Below are positions 15,957 to 24,884 of a stretch of DNA of 34,027 bases, in pieces. The notes beneath the pieces were generated by a model. That model was not told where the DNA came from. It saw only the letters and a list, made by a program, of their open reading frames with translations, and ran no database searches. The DNA lies in contig CADAQZ010000017.1 in assembly GCA_902790175.1 (NCBI GenBank), forward strand, positions 1 to 34,027. The letters run 5' to 3'. The stretch's first letter is position 1, and each line of letters begins with the position of its first letter. This DNA is from an uncultured Eubacteriales bacterium (GTDB taxonomy: Bacteria; Bacillota; Clostridia; Christensenellales; Aristaeellaceae). A program made the position numbers and the translations under genes.

Positions 15957-17573
15957 TCATTCCGCCTTCTTGCGCGGGGCGCGGGGCTTCTTCTCGGCGG
16001 GCTTTTCAGCCTCCGCCTTCTTTGTGGGAGCCTTTTTCGCCGGAGCCTTCGCGGCGGGCTTCTTCTCCGCTGGCGCCTTCGTGGCCTTTGCCGCGGGCTT
16101 CTTTTCTGCAGGTTTCTTGGCCGGGGCCTTTGCGGCGGGCTTCACCAGCTTCGAGTACAGGTAGATGTACTGTTTGGCGGACTGATCCCAGCCGTACTGG
16201 CCCTTCATCGCGCGGATGGCCAGCGAATTGAACACGTCGCGCTGCTCATGGAACATCTTGACGGCGTTTTCGATCACGTGCAGCATGTCGTGCGCGTTGT
16301 AATAAAGGAACGTGAAGCCGTTGCCGTCGCCGGTGTACTCGTTATAGGCCAGCACGGTGTCGCGCAGGCCGCCGGTCTCGCGGGTGATGGGCAGCGTGCC
16401 GTAGCGCAGCGAGATCAGCTGCGAAAGGCCACACGGCTCAAACAGCGAGGGCATCAGGTACAGGTCCGCCGCGGCGTAGAGCTTGTGCGACAGCGCGTTG
16501 TTCATCTGGAAGTTCGCGGACACCTGCTGCGGGTACTTCCACTGGGCCCAGCTGAACAGGTCCACGTAGCGGCTCTCGCCCATGCCCAGCACCACCAGCT
16601 GCGCGCCGGTGCTCATGATCTCCGGCAGCACGCACTCCACCAGGTCCAGGCCCTTCTGGCCGGACAGGCGGGTGATCATCGCGATCATGGGGATGTTCGC
16701 GTCCACGGTCAGGCCCAGCTCGCGCTGCAGCGCCAACTTGTTCTCGGCTTTCTTCTCGAAGCTGTCGGCGCCGTAGTTGCACACCAGCAGCGCGTCCTTC
16801 TCCGGGTCGTACTCCTCGGTGTCGATGCCGTTGAGGATGCCGGAGAGGTGGTCGACGCGGCTTCGGAGCAGGCCGTCCAGGCGCTCGCCGTAGTAGGCCG
16901 TCTGGATCTCCTGGGAGTAGGTGGGGCTGACGGTGGTGATCTCGTCGGCGAACACGATGCCGCCCTTCATGCAGGAGCACATGCCGTAGAACTCCAGCGC
17001 GTCGCTGGTGTAGGCCAGGCTGCCCAGGTAGAGCAGGTCCTCGATCGTGTCGATGGGGAACAGGCCCTGATACTGCAGATTGTGGATCGTGAACACCGTC
17101 TTGATGTTCTCGAACAGCTCCAGCTGCTTGTACTGCAGCTTGTGCAGCACCGGGATCAGGCCCGTCTGCCAGTCGTTGCAGTGCAGTATGTCGGGCATGA
17201 AGTCCAGCTTCGGCAGCGCCTCCAGCACGGCCCGGCAGAAGAAAGCGAAGCGCTCGCCCTCGTCGCCGCCCATGCCGTAGATGTAGTCGCGGCCGAAGTA
17301 CTGCTCGTTGTCCACGAAGTAGTAGGTGATGCCGGCATACTTCAGCGTCTCGATGCCCACGTACTGCCTGCGCCAGCCGAGGTTGACGTAGAAGTACAGC
17401 ACGTGCTGCATCTTCTCGCGCCATTCGGGGGCGATGGCCTTGTACAGCGGGAGTATCACGCGCACGTCCTCGCCGGCCTTCAGGATCTCCCTGGGCAGCG
17501 CGCCGATCACGTCCGCCAGACCGCCGGTCTTGACAAACGGCACGCATTCCGAGGTTGCGAAGAGTATTTTCAT
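15957..17573 (-). CDS. glgA: Glycogen synthase GlgA with a Lys/Ala/Pro-rich C-terminal tail
   Basis: A 538-residue GT5 enzyme that adds glucose from ADP-glucose to glycogen. The N-terminus has the ADP-glucose-binding KTGGLADV motif, and the C-terminal GT-B domain has SLFEPCGLSQLISLRYGTLPI. The catalytic part ends near residue 477. After it comes a tail of about 60 residues made of AAKAPAKKPAEKKP-type repeats, like histone H1 or AlgP tails and not part of normal GlgA. The start ATG 17573 is preceded by a GGAGGACAG site. It is the last gene of glgC-glgD-glgA. Confidence 0.95.
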   Translation of the reverse strand: MKILFATSECVPFVKTGGLADVIGALPREILKAGEDVRVILPLYKAIAPEWREKMQHVLYFYVNLGWRRQYVGIETLKYAGITYYFVDNEQYFGRDYIYGMGGDEGERFAFFCRAVLEALPKLDFMPDILHCNDWQTGLIPVLHKLQYKQLELFENIKTVFTIHNLQYQGLFPIDTIEDLLYLGSLAYTSDALEFYGMCSCMKGGIVFADEITTVSPTYSQEIQTAYYGERLDGLLRSRVDHLSGILNGIDTEEYDPEKDALLVCNYGADSFEKKAENKLALQRELGLTVDANIPMIAMITRLSGQKGLDLVECVLPEIMSTGAQLVVLGMGESRYVDLFSWAQWKYPQQVSANFQMNNALSHKLYAAADLYLMPSLFEPCGLSQLISLRYGTLPITRETGGLRDTVLAYNEYTGDGNGFTFLYYNAHDMLHVIENAVKMFHEQRDVFNSLAIRAMKGQYGWDQSAKQYIYLYSKLVKPAAKAPAKKPAEKKPAAKATKAPAEKKPAAKAPAKKAPTKKAEAEKPAEKKPRAPRKKAE

Positions 17574-17658
17574 GGCACTGTCCTCCTGTTGGATGATGGA
17601 AATGGAATCCGGCCCGGATCGGACGCGCCGCCCGGGCCGGTGACGATCGGTCAGAGCG

Positions 17659-18795
17659 TCACAGCGTGATGTTCTTGCCGATTACGATCGGATACTGCTT
17701 CTGGCCGATCAGGCGGCTGTTGCTGCGGATGGTGACCGCCTTGTCGAAGATGACGTTTTCAAGCTCGACGCCCTCCTCGATGTAGCCGTCCTGCATGATG
17801 ATGCTGTTCTTGATCTTTGCGCCCTTGCCCACGCGCACGCCGCGGAACAACACGCAGTTCTCCACTTCGCCGTCGATCACGCAGCCGTCGGCGATCAGCG
17901 AGCCGGACACCTTCGCGTTGCCGCGATAGATGGTGGGAATGGAGTCGCGCGTCTTGGTGTAGACGGGGTTGCTGCCGAACACGTCGTCGCGCACGCCGGG
18001 CTTGAGCAGGTCCATGTTGAAGTTGAAGTAGCCGCGGATGGTCTCGATCCGGCGATAGTAGCTCTTCTCCTCGTAGGCCATGATCTTCAGCGCGCCGCTG
18101 TTGATGAACGGGCGCAGCACGTCGGCGTACAGGTCGTGGTTGCCGTGGGAGATCACCTGGTCCACCACGTACATGAGCATCGTGCGCTTGATCATCATCA
18201 CGTTCAGGTACAGGTTGTCGTAGGAGGCCGCGTTGGGGTTTATCTCGATGTCGGTGACGACCTTGTCCTCGCCCACGTTGATATAGCAGTGGTTGTTCTT
18301 GGACGACGAGGAGAACTCCGTCACTTCGGGCGTGGCCTTCTTGTACATCAGCGTGATATCCGCGCCGGACTTGATGTGCTGCTGGATCATCGGCTCGAAC
18401 GAGGTGTTCATGATGTAGTCGCTGTTGGTCAGGATCACGAACTCCTGGCGCGAGCGGCGCAGGTAGTCAAAGTTGGCCCGCAGCGCGTCCAGCACGCCGT
18501 TGTACTCGCCGCCGTTTTCACGGGTGAGGAAGGGCGGCAGGATGAACAGGCCGTTGTTGCGGGTGTGCAGGTCCCAGTCCTTGCCGGAGCCCAGGTGGTC
18601 CATCAGCGAGTGATAGTTCTTCTGGGCGATGATGCCGACGTTGTGGATGTTGGAGTTGACGAGGCTGGAGAGTGTGAAATCGATGATGCGATAGCGCCCG
18701 GCCACCGGGATGGCGGCCACCGCGCGCTGGCTGGTCAGCTCGCGCAGCGTGAGGTCATCCTTAGAAGTATAGACAATACCCATGACATCATTCAT
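17659..18795 (-). CDS. glgD: Glucose-1-phosphate adenylyltransferase subunit GlgD
   Basis: A 378-residue partner subunit of ADP-glucose pyrophosphorylase. The N-terminal nucleotidyltransferase fold keeps YRIIDFTLSSLVNSNI but lacks the GGxGxRL nucleotide loop of GlgC (here MGIVYTSKDDLTLRELT), as is normal for GlgD, which supports GlgC. The C-terminal left-handed beta-helix has hexapeptide repeats (VENCVLFRGVRVGKGAKIKNS). The start ATG 18795 is one base after the glgC stop, so the two are tightly coupled. Confidence 0.94.
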   Translation of the reverse strand: MNDVMGIVYTSKDDLTLRELTSQRAVAAIPVAGRYRIIDFTLSSLVNSNIHNVGIIAQKNYHSLMDHLGSGKDWDLHTRNNGLFILPPFLTRENGGEYNGVLDALRANFDYLRRSRQEFVILTNSDYIMNTSFEPMIQQHIKSGADITLMYKKATPEVTEFSSSSKNNHCYINVGEDKVVTDIEINPNAASYDNLYLNVMMIKRTMLMYVVDQVISHGNHDLYADVLRPFINSGALKIMAYEEKSYYRRIETIRGYFNFNMDLLKPGVRDDVFGSNPVYTKTRDSIPTIYRGNAKVSGSLIADGCVIDGEVENCVLFRGVRVGKGAKIKNSIIMQDGYIEEGVELENVIFDKAVTIRSNSRLIGQKQYPIVIGKNITL

Positions 18796-18796
18796 A

Positions 18797-19993
<1,197 letters not shown>

Positions 19994-20039
19994 ATTATCC
20001 CTACTTTCTCTTGCTTGATGGTCGGCGCTCAGTTGTGCC

Positions 20040-20085
20040 CGTTACCAAATCATAATATAGTATACAACATCTTTCCAAAAAAATC
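20040..20085 (-). promoter_or_regulatory. Possible sigma-A promoter region of glgCDA
   Basis: An AT-rich stretch on the minus strand contains TTGGAA, an 18-base spacer and TATGAT, plus the overlapping TATACT and TATTAT boxes. The exact -10 is ambiguous. It is the only AT-rich block upstream of glgC. Confidence 0.4.
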
Positions 20086-20164
20086 TATAGTTTTCGGGCA
20101 ATTTTTGATATTTATTTAGTAGAAGGACACAAAAACGGCGCTGAAATCGTTTTCCGCGCCCGGC

Positions 20165-20193
20165 GCATATCCGGCGGCGCGCGGCGCATACTA
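20165..20193 (+). promoter_or_regulatory. Sporulation sigma (E/G)-type promoter of the SpoIID-like gene
   Basis: GCATATC (20165-20171) and CATACTA (20187-20193) stand out in GC-rich DNA. As GCATA-N17-CATACTA they fit the sigma-G pattern GHATR-N17/18-CATNHTA. As GCATATC-N15-CATACTAC they fit sigma-E (KMATATT-N14/15-CATACAHT) less well at the -10. Transcription would begin within the ribosome binding site region (near 20200), a very short leader. Confidence 0.45.
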
Positions 20194-20209
20194 CCGGCGA
20201 GGTGATCGC

Positions 20210-21190
20210 ATGAGAAAAATCGCGTTGATCGCGGCGCTGCTGTGCGCCGCTTGTGTGCTATCCGGCTGCATGGGGAACCAGAAGGAGCCCGTCTCGTGGC
20301 GGCTCAACAACAACAGCGCGAACGCGCCGAGGATCCCGGAGCGCCTCGCCATCGGCGAGGACGGCCTGCCGGTATTGAGCGTGTACGACGCCGCGGCGAA
20401 GGAACTGACCGATATGGACGTGGAGAAGTACGTGGCCGGGGTCGTGGCGGGCGAGATGAAGAACGATTGGCCCGAGGAGGCGCTGAAGGCGCAGGCGATC
20501 CTCGCGCGCACGTTCGTGATGAAGTTCTGCGCGGACAAGAAGTCGAAGTATGAGGGCGCGGACATCTCCACCGATGTCTCCGAGGCGCAGGCCTACGCCG
20601 CCGGCAGCGTGAACAAGCGCGTGGAGGACGCGGTGTCCCAGACGCGCGGCCAGGTGATGGCGTACCAGGGCGAGTTTCCGAACGCCTGGTTCCACGCGCA
20701 CTCCGGCGGCATGACGGAGCTGCCGTCCGTGGCGCTGGAGTACAAGGGCGGCGACCCGGCGTACCTCAAGCCCACCGAATCGCCGGAATCCGACAAGGCG
20801 CCCGACAACGCGAAAAGTTGGACGGCGACCTTTACTGCCGAGCAGGTGGCGAAGGCGTGCGCCGATGCGGGCGTGAAGATCGGCGAAGAAATCAAGAGCG
20901 TGGAGATTGGCGAGAAGGGCGATTCCGGTCGGGCGAAGGAACTCGTCGTCAACGGCGAGCGCGTGTCCGCGCCGTCGTTCCGAATCCAGATCGGCGCGAA
21001 CAAGCTGCGCAGCACGCTGATCGATAGCATTGAAGTCGAGGACGGCGAGGTGACGTTCGCGGGCCGCGGCTTCGGCCACGGCGTGGGCATGTCGCAGTGG
21101 GGCGCGTACCAGCTGGCCGAGGATGGGAAAAGCGCCCGGGAGATCATCGCGACCTACTTCCCGGGCGTGGAAATCGTGGAGTTGTGGTGA
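20210..21190 (+). CDS. SpoIID/LytB domain lipoprotein
   Basis: A 326-residue protein starting at ATG 20210 behind GAGGTGATC. A lipoprotein signal peptide ends in L-S-G-C. The SpoIID domain includes VEKYVAGVVAGEMKNDWPEEALKAQAILARTF and the C-terminal signature GRGFGHGVGMSQWGAYQLA...YFPGVEI. SpoIID is a lytic transglycosylase acting with SpoIIP and SpoIIM in engulfment. The lipobox replaces the usual N-terminal membrane anchor, so this may be SpoIID itself or a paralogue. The promoter-like motif just upstream favours sporulation control. spoIIP and spoIIM are not in the window. Confidence 0.85.
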   Translation: MRKIALIAALLCAACVLSGCMGNQKEPVSWRLNNNSANAPRIPERLAIGEDGLPVLSVYDAAAKELTDMDVEKYVAGVVAGEMKNDWPEEALKAQAILARTFVMKFCADKKSKYEGADISTDVSEAQAYAAGSVNKRVEDAVSQTRGQVMAYQGEFPNAWFHAHSGGMTELPSVALEYKGGDPAYLKPTESPESDKAPDNAKSWTATFTAEQVAKACADAGVKIGEEIKSVEIGEKGDSGRAKELVVNGERVSAPSFRIQIGANKLRSTLIDSIEVEDGEVTFAGRGFGHGVGMSQWGAYQLAEDGKSAREIIATYFPGVEIVELW

Positions 21191-21204
21191 TTATCTTGCC
21201 CACT

Positions 21205-21254
21205 GCGCAGGGGGAGGTGCCGACGCAGTCGGCGGAGGGGTTGTGGCCCCTCTT
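21205..21254. terminator. Hairpins between convergent spoIID-like gene and aspS
   Basis: GCCGAC-GCA-GTCGGC and GAGGGGTTGTGGCCCCTC form two adjacent stems in the 66-base gap. They resemble repeat family C fragments and could end both convergent transcripts. Confidence 0.4.
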
Positions 21255-21256
21255 AC

Positions 21257-23044
21257 TTATGCGTTCTCCTGCGGGATGTCCACCCGGATCTTCAGCGTCT
21301 CCAGCTGGTCCGGGCGCACGTCGGCGGGCGTGTCCATCATCAGGCAGTTCGCGCTCGTGGCCTTGGGGAAGGCGATCACGTCGCGCAGGCTGTCGCTGTC
21401 GGTCAGCAGCATCACGAGCCTATCAATGCCGAAGGCCAGGCCGCCGTGCGGCGGCGCGCCGTACTTGAAGGCGTCCAGCAGGAAGCCGAAGCGATGGTGC
21501 GCCTCCTCGTGGCTCAGGCCGATCATGTCGAACATCTGCGCCTGCATGTCGGCGCGGTGGATGCGGATGGAGCCGCTGGCCAGCTCGATGCCGTTCATCA
21601 CCAGGTCGTAGGCGCGGGAGCGCACCTTCTCCTTGTCGGTGTCGAGGTACACGTTGTCCTCGGCGTACCAGCTGGTGAACGGGTGGTGCGCGGCCACGTA
21701 GCGGCCCTCCTCCTCGCTGTACTCAAACAGCGGGAACTCCGTCACCCAGAACAGGTTGTACTTCGCGTGGTCGATCATGTCGTTCTTGCGGGCGATCTCG
21801 CAGCGCAGCGCGCCCAGCGCCTGCCAGACGACGCTCTTCTTGTCCGCGCCGAAGAACACGATGTCGCCCGGCTCGGCGTGCATCGCCGCGCGGACCTTCT
21901 CCACCAGCTCGTCGGTCATGAACTTGTTGAAGCTGCTCTTGACGGTCCCGTCCGCGGTGAACGTCATGTAGGGCAGTCCCTTCGCGCGATAGGTCTTGAC
22001 GAATTCAGCGTAGCCGTCGATCTGCTTGCGCGTCATCGACGCCAGGCCCTTCGCGTTGATGGCCTCCACGCGCCCGCCGGCCTCGATCGCGCCGTCGAAC
22101 ACGACGAACCCTGTCTTGCCCAGCTTGTCGGTCAGGTCCACCAGCTCCATGCCGAAGCGCGTGTCGGGCTTGTCGGAGCCGAAGCGCTCCATGGCCTCGA
22201 TCCACGGCATGCGCGGCAGCGGCAGCTGCAGGTCGATGCCCTTGATCTCCTTGAAGATGCGGGCGTAGACCTGCTCCACGACGGCGTAGATGTCCTCCTC
22301 GTCGATGAACGACATCTCGATGTCGCACTGTGTGAACTCCGGCTGGCGGTCGGCGCGGTTGTCCTCGTCGCGGAAGCAGCGCGCGATCTGGTAGTACTTG
22401 TCAAACCCGGCCAGCATCAACAGCTGCTTGTAGATCTGCGGGCTCTGCGGCAACGCGTAGAACGTGCCGGGGCGCAGGCGGCTGGGCACCAGGAAGTCGC
22501 GCGCGCCCTCCGGCGTGGACTTCGACAGGATCGGCGTCTCGATCTCGGTAAAGCCCGCCTCGTCCAGCGCGTAGCGAATGCAGTTGACCACCTTGCTGCG
22601 CAGCCGCAGCTTCTCCTGCATCGAGGGGCGGCGCAGGTCCAGGTAGCGGTACTTCAGGCGCACCAGCTCGTTTTCATCCACCTTGTCGTCGATGTAGATC
22701 GGCGGGGTCTCGCTCTTGTTGAGCAGCACGGCCTCCTTGACGAACACCTCGATGGTGCCGGTGGCCAGGTCGCGGTTGATCGCGCCCTCGTCGCGCGCGC
22801 GGACCTCGCCCACGACGGTCACGACGTACTCGCCGCGCAGGCTGCGGCCCAGCTCGAAGGTCTGAGCGCCGCACACGTCGCTGTCGAACACCAGCTGCAC
22901 CAGGCCCTCGCGGTCGCGCAGCCACACGAACACCACACCGCCCAGGTCGCGCGTGCGCTGCACCCAGCCGGAAAGGTGGACGGTCTGCCCCACGTTGTTT
23001 TCATTCAGCAGACCGCAGTAGTGGTCCCTCTTGTGAGAAAGCAT
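21257..23044 (-). CDS. aspS: Aspartyl-tRNA synthetase
   Basis: A 595-residue class II synthetase of the long bacterial type. An N-terminal OB anticodon-binding domain ([22 protein letters not shown]) is followed by class II motif 2 ([19 protein letters not shown]), the bacterial GAD insertion and motif 3 ([15 protein letters not shown]). ATG 23044 has a perfect AGGAGG site. It lies downstream of hisS on the same strand; the hisS-aspS order is common in Firmicutes. The two genes are 193 bases apart and a family B palindrome sits between them. Confidence 0.96.
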   Translation of the reverse strand: MLSHKRDHYCGLLNENNVGQTVHLSGWVQRTRDLGGVVFVWLRDREGLVQLVFDSDVCGAQTFELGRSLRGEYVVTVVGEVRARDEGAINRDLATGTIEVFVKEAVLLNKSETPPIYIDDKVDENELVRLKYRYLDLRRPSMQEKLRLRSKVVNCIRYALDEAGFTEIETPILSKSTPEGARDFLVPSRLRPGTFYALPQSPQIYKQLLMLAGFDKYYQIARCFRDEDNRADRQPEFTQCDIEMSFIDEEDIYAVVEQVYARIFKEIKGIDLQLPLPRMPWIEAMERFGSDKPDTRFGMELVDLTDKLGKTGFVVFDGAIEAGGRVEAINAKGLASMTRKQIDGYAEFVKTYRAKGLPYMTFTADGTVKSSFNKFMTDELVEKVRAAMHAEPGDIVFFGADKKSVVWQALGALRCEIARKNDMIDHAKYNLFWVTEFPLFEYSEEEGRYVAAHHPFTSWYAEDNVYLDTDKEKVRSRAYDLVMNGIELASGSIRIHRADMQAQMFDMIGLSHEEAHHRFGFLLDAFKYGAPPHGGLAFGIDRLVMLLTDSDSLRDVIAFPKATSANCLMMDTPADVRPDQLETLKIRVDIPQENA

Positions 23045-23117
23045 TTTCTTTTCCTCCTAAAGCGATTGATTGGCATGGTTTTTCTATCGGGAAGTTGCCC
23101 GGTAACGGATTTGTTCA

Positions 23118-23210
23118 GATTCTTCGACTGCGGCTTCGCCTACGCTCAGAATGACAGCGAAACGCCGTGTTTGTCATCCTGAGCGGAGCGTCAGCGAAGT
23201 CGAAGGATCT
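23118..23210. repeat. Dispersed palindromic repeat, family B (hisS-aspS gap)
   Basis: The left arm AGATTCTTCGACTGCGGC...CAGAATGACA and the right arm TGTCATCCTGAGCGG...GTCGAAGGATCT pair almost fully around a 14-base centre. In the mRNA it forms a long hairpin between two co-transcribed synthetase genes. Confidence 0.8.
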
Positions 23211-23237
23211 GTACGCTATGTCATCGCGCAACAAATC

Positions 23238-24494
23238 TCACTTGCCCGCAAGCATCGCAACAATCTCGTCCCTTGCGACGTCAGCCTCGCTGCTTGCATC
23301 CATATCTCTCAGCTTCACGACGCCCTTCGCCAGCTCGTCCCCGGCGATGACGATCACCTTCTTGATGCCCAGCTTGCCCGCGTACTTGAACTGGGCCTTC
23401 ATGCTGCGCGCGGCGTGGTCCAGGTCGGCCCGGAGGCCCTTTTCGCGCAGCTGGCTGACCAGCTTCATGCCCTCCAGGCGCGCCTCGTCGCCCATCGTCA
23501 CCACGAACGCGTCCAGCAGCGCCGGAGCCTCGGGGGCGGTGCCGCGCATGTCCTGCACCATGATCATCCGCTCCACGCCCATGCCGAAGCCGATGCCCGG
23601 GGTGGCGGGGCCGCCGAGCTCCTCCACCATGCCGTCGTAGCGCCCGCCGCCGCACACCGTAAGGGGCGTGCCGTCGGGGCTGTCGGTGATGATCTCAAAC
23701 ACGGTCTTGGTGTAGTAGTCCAGGCCGCGCACGATGCGCGCGTCGATCTCGTACTCGATGCCCAGCGCCGCAAGATATCCCTTCAGCTTCTCAAAGTGCG
23801 CCGCGCAGTCCTCGCAGAGGTTGTCCAGCATCGCCGGGGCATCCGCCAGCTTCGGCGCGTCCTCCTTGCAGTCGAGTATGCGCATCGGGTTGCGCTCGAA
23901 GCGCTCCTGGCAGGTCTTGCACAGCGACGGCAGCTTTGGCGCGAGGTAGTCGCGCAGCTTGTCGAGGTAGGCCCTGCGGCAGGTCGGGCAGCCGATGGAG
24001 TTGATCGTCAGACGGAGGCCGTCGATGCCGTTGGCGCGCAGGAGGCGCAGCGCAAGTTCGATGATCTCCGCATCCACGCTGGCGTCCTTCGCGCCGAATA
24101 CCTCCACGCCGTTCTGGTGGAACTGGCGAAGGCGTCCGGCCTGGGGCTTCTCGTAGCGGAAGCACGGCGAGGAGACGTAGTACAGCTTGCAGGGCAGCGC
24201 GTCGGCGTAGAGGTGCGACTCGATGAACGCGCGCGCCGCGCCCGCTGTGCCCTCGGGCTTCAGCGTGATGGAGCGGTTGCCCTTGTCGTTGAACGTGTAC
24301 ATCTCCTTCTGCACCACGTCGGTGGTGTCGCCCACGCTGCGCTGGAACAGCTCGGTGTGCTCAAATACGGGCGTGCGGATCTCCCGATAGCCCGCCAGGG
24401 CGCAGATTTCGCGCATGCTCTGCTCGATGCGCTGCCATCGGTAGGAGGCCTGCGGCAACAGGTCCTGCGTGCCCTTGGGTGCCTGTGTCAGCAT
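23238..24494 (-). CDS. hisS: Histidyl-tRNA synthetase
   Basis: A 418-residue class II synthetase. ATG 24494 (MLTQAPKGTQDLLP) has AAGGGAG eight bases upstream; the longer frame reads the terminator and inserted element. Class II motif 1 region, motif 2 (CFRYEKPQAGRLRQFHQNGVE), the HisA signatures LDYYTKTVFE and GGGRYDGMVEELGG, and motif 3 (GIGFGMGVERM) are present. A C-terminal anticodon-binding domain follows. The leader carries a T-box-like antiterminator and terminator, so expression probably responds to tRNA charging. Confidence 0.96.
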   Translation of the reverse strand: MLTQAPKGTQDLLPQASYRWQRIEQSMREICALAGYREIRTPVFEHTELFQRSVGDTTDVVQKEMYTFNDKGNRSITLKPEGTAGAARAFIESHLYADALPCKLYYVSSPCFRYEKPQAGRLRQFHQNGVEVFGAKDASVDAEIIELALRLLRANGIDGLRLTINSIGCPTCRRAYLDKLRDYLAPKLPSLCKTCQERFERNPMRILDCKEDAPKLADAPAMLDNLCEDCAAHFEKLKGYLAALGIEYEIDARIVRGLDYYTKTVFEIITDSPDGTPLTVCGGGRYDGMVEELGGPATPGIGFGMGVERMIMVQDMRGTAPEAPALLDAFVVTMGDEARLEGMKLVSQLREKGLRADLDHAARSMKAQFKYAGKLGIKKVIVIAGDELAKGVVKLRDMDASSEADVARDEIVAMLAGK

Positions 24495-24514
24495 CGTGAT
24501 CGCTCCCTTCGTCG

Positions 24515-24730
24515 AAATAAAAACGCCTCCGTCCCACTGTAGAGTGCGTTTCAAAATGCCAGGAGATGCAGTTTCGAGTGGATTTGGCTGCATTTCAAGG
24601 CGGTTTTCCGCAGGCTTAGTGGCGCTAAGTCAAGGGAAACCAACAAAGAAATGCAGTCAAATACGCCGAAAATGCGCTTTAGGCATTTTAGAAACACACT
24701 CCAGGGGCGAAGGTATCGCGGTGCCACCCT
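24515..24730 (-). promoter_or_regulatory. T-box-type antiterminator/terminator leader of hisS-aspS, lacking an evident Stem I
   Basis: On the minus strand the T-box core AGGGTGGCACCGCG lies at 24730-24717, followed by CCTTCGCCCCT (24713-24703). AGGG pairs with CCCT and GCG with CGC, giving the antiterminator with a TGGC tRNA-binding bulge. The alternative terminator pairs CCTTCGCCCC (24713-24704) with GGGACGGAGG (24535-24526) with one mismatch, followed by TTTTTATTT (24523-24515) and then the hisS start. A 161-base terminal-repeat element fills the terminator loop. Only about 25 bases separate the predicted transcription start from the core, too few for a Stem I. Confidence 0.75.
24541..24701. 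mobile_element. MITE-like element with about 20-bp imperfect terminal inverted repeats
   Basis: Ends are AGAGTGCGTTTCAAAATGCC (24541-24560) and GGCATTTTAGAAACACACTC (24682-24701), inverse complements except for one inserted base and one substitution. The 161-bp body has no open frame of note. It contains internal repeats around GGCTGCATTTC and its complement GAAATGCAG. It is inserted in the loop of the hisS terminator. A solo end matching the right repeat is at 7069-7091. Confidence 0.7.
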
Positions 24731-24761
24731 GCTTGACATTGCAGTGGAATGATTACGTCTG

Positions 24762-24790
24762 ATTATAATATCTCCCGCGCTGAAAGTCAA
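24762..24790 (-). promoter_or_regulatory. Sigma-A promoter of hisS-aspS
   Basis: On the minus strand TTGACT (24790-24785), a 17-base spacer and TATAAT (24767-24762). This is the best consensus promoter in the window. The start is expected near 24755. The -35 lies in the loop of a 7-bp stem CCGCGCT/AGCGCGG. Confidence 0.75.
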
Positions 24791-24839
24791 TATGAGCGCG
24801 GAAACTTAAAGTAGGGGGAGTGACTGCCGCACAATTTAC

Positions 24840-24868
24840 TTGCGTTATCAAAACGCATGCGCTATCAT
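24840..24868 (+). promoter_or_regulatory. Possible promoter of the AlaX-like gene
   Basis: TTGCGT (24840-24845), a 17-base spacer and TATCAT (24863-24868), divergent from the hisS promoter. The predicted start is near 24875, about 10 bases before the start codon. Confidence 0.4.
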
Positions 24869-24884
24869 AATGCCATGGAGCGTG

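Noticed and set aside
21446-23182. A 578-codon open frame on the plus strand opposite aspS
   Set aside because: Antisense shadow of a complete aspartyl-tRNA synthetase, with biased composition and no recognisable domain.
24770-24800. CCGCGCT/AGCGCGG stem around the hisS -35 as a Stem I
   Set aside because: It is upstream of the predicted transcription start and far shorter than a Stem I. It might be an operator, but there is no further support.
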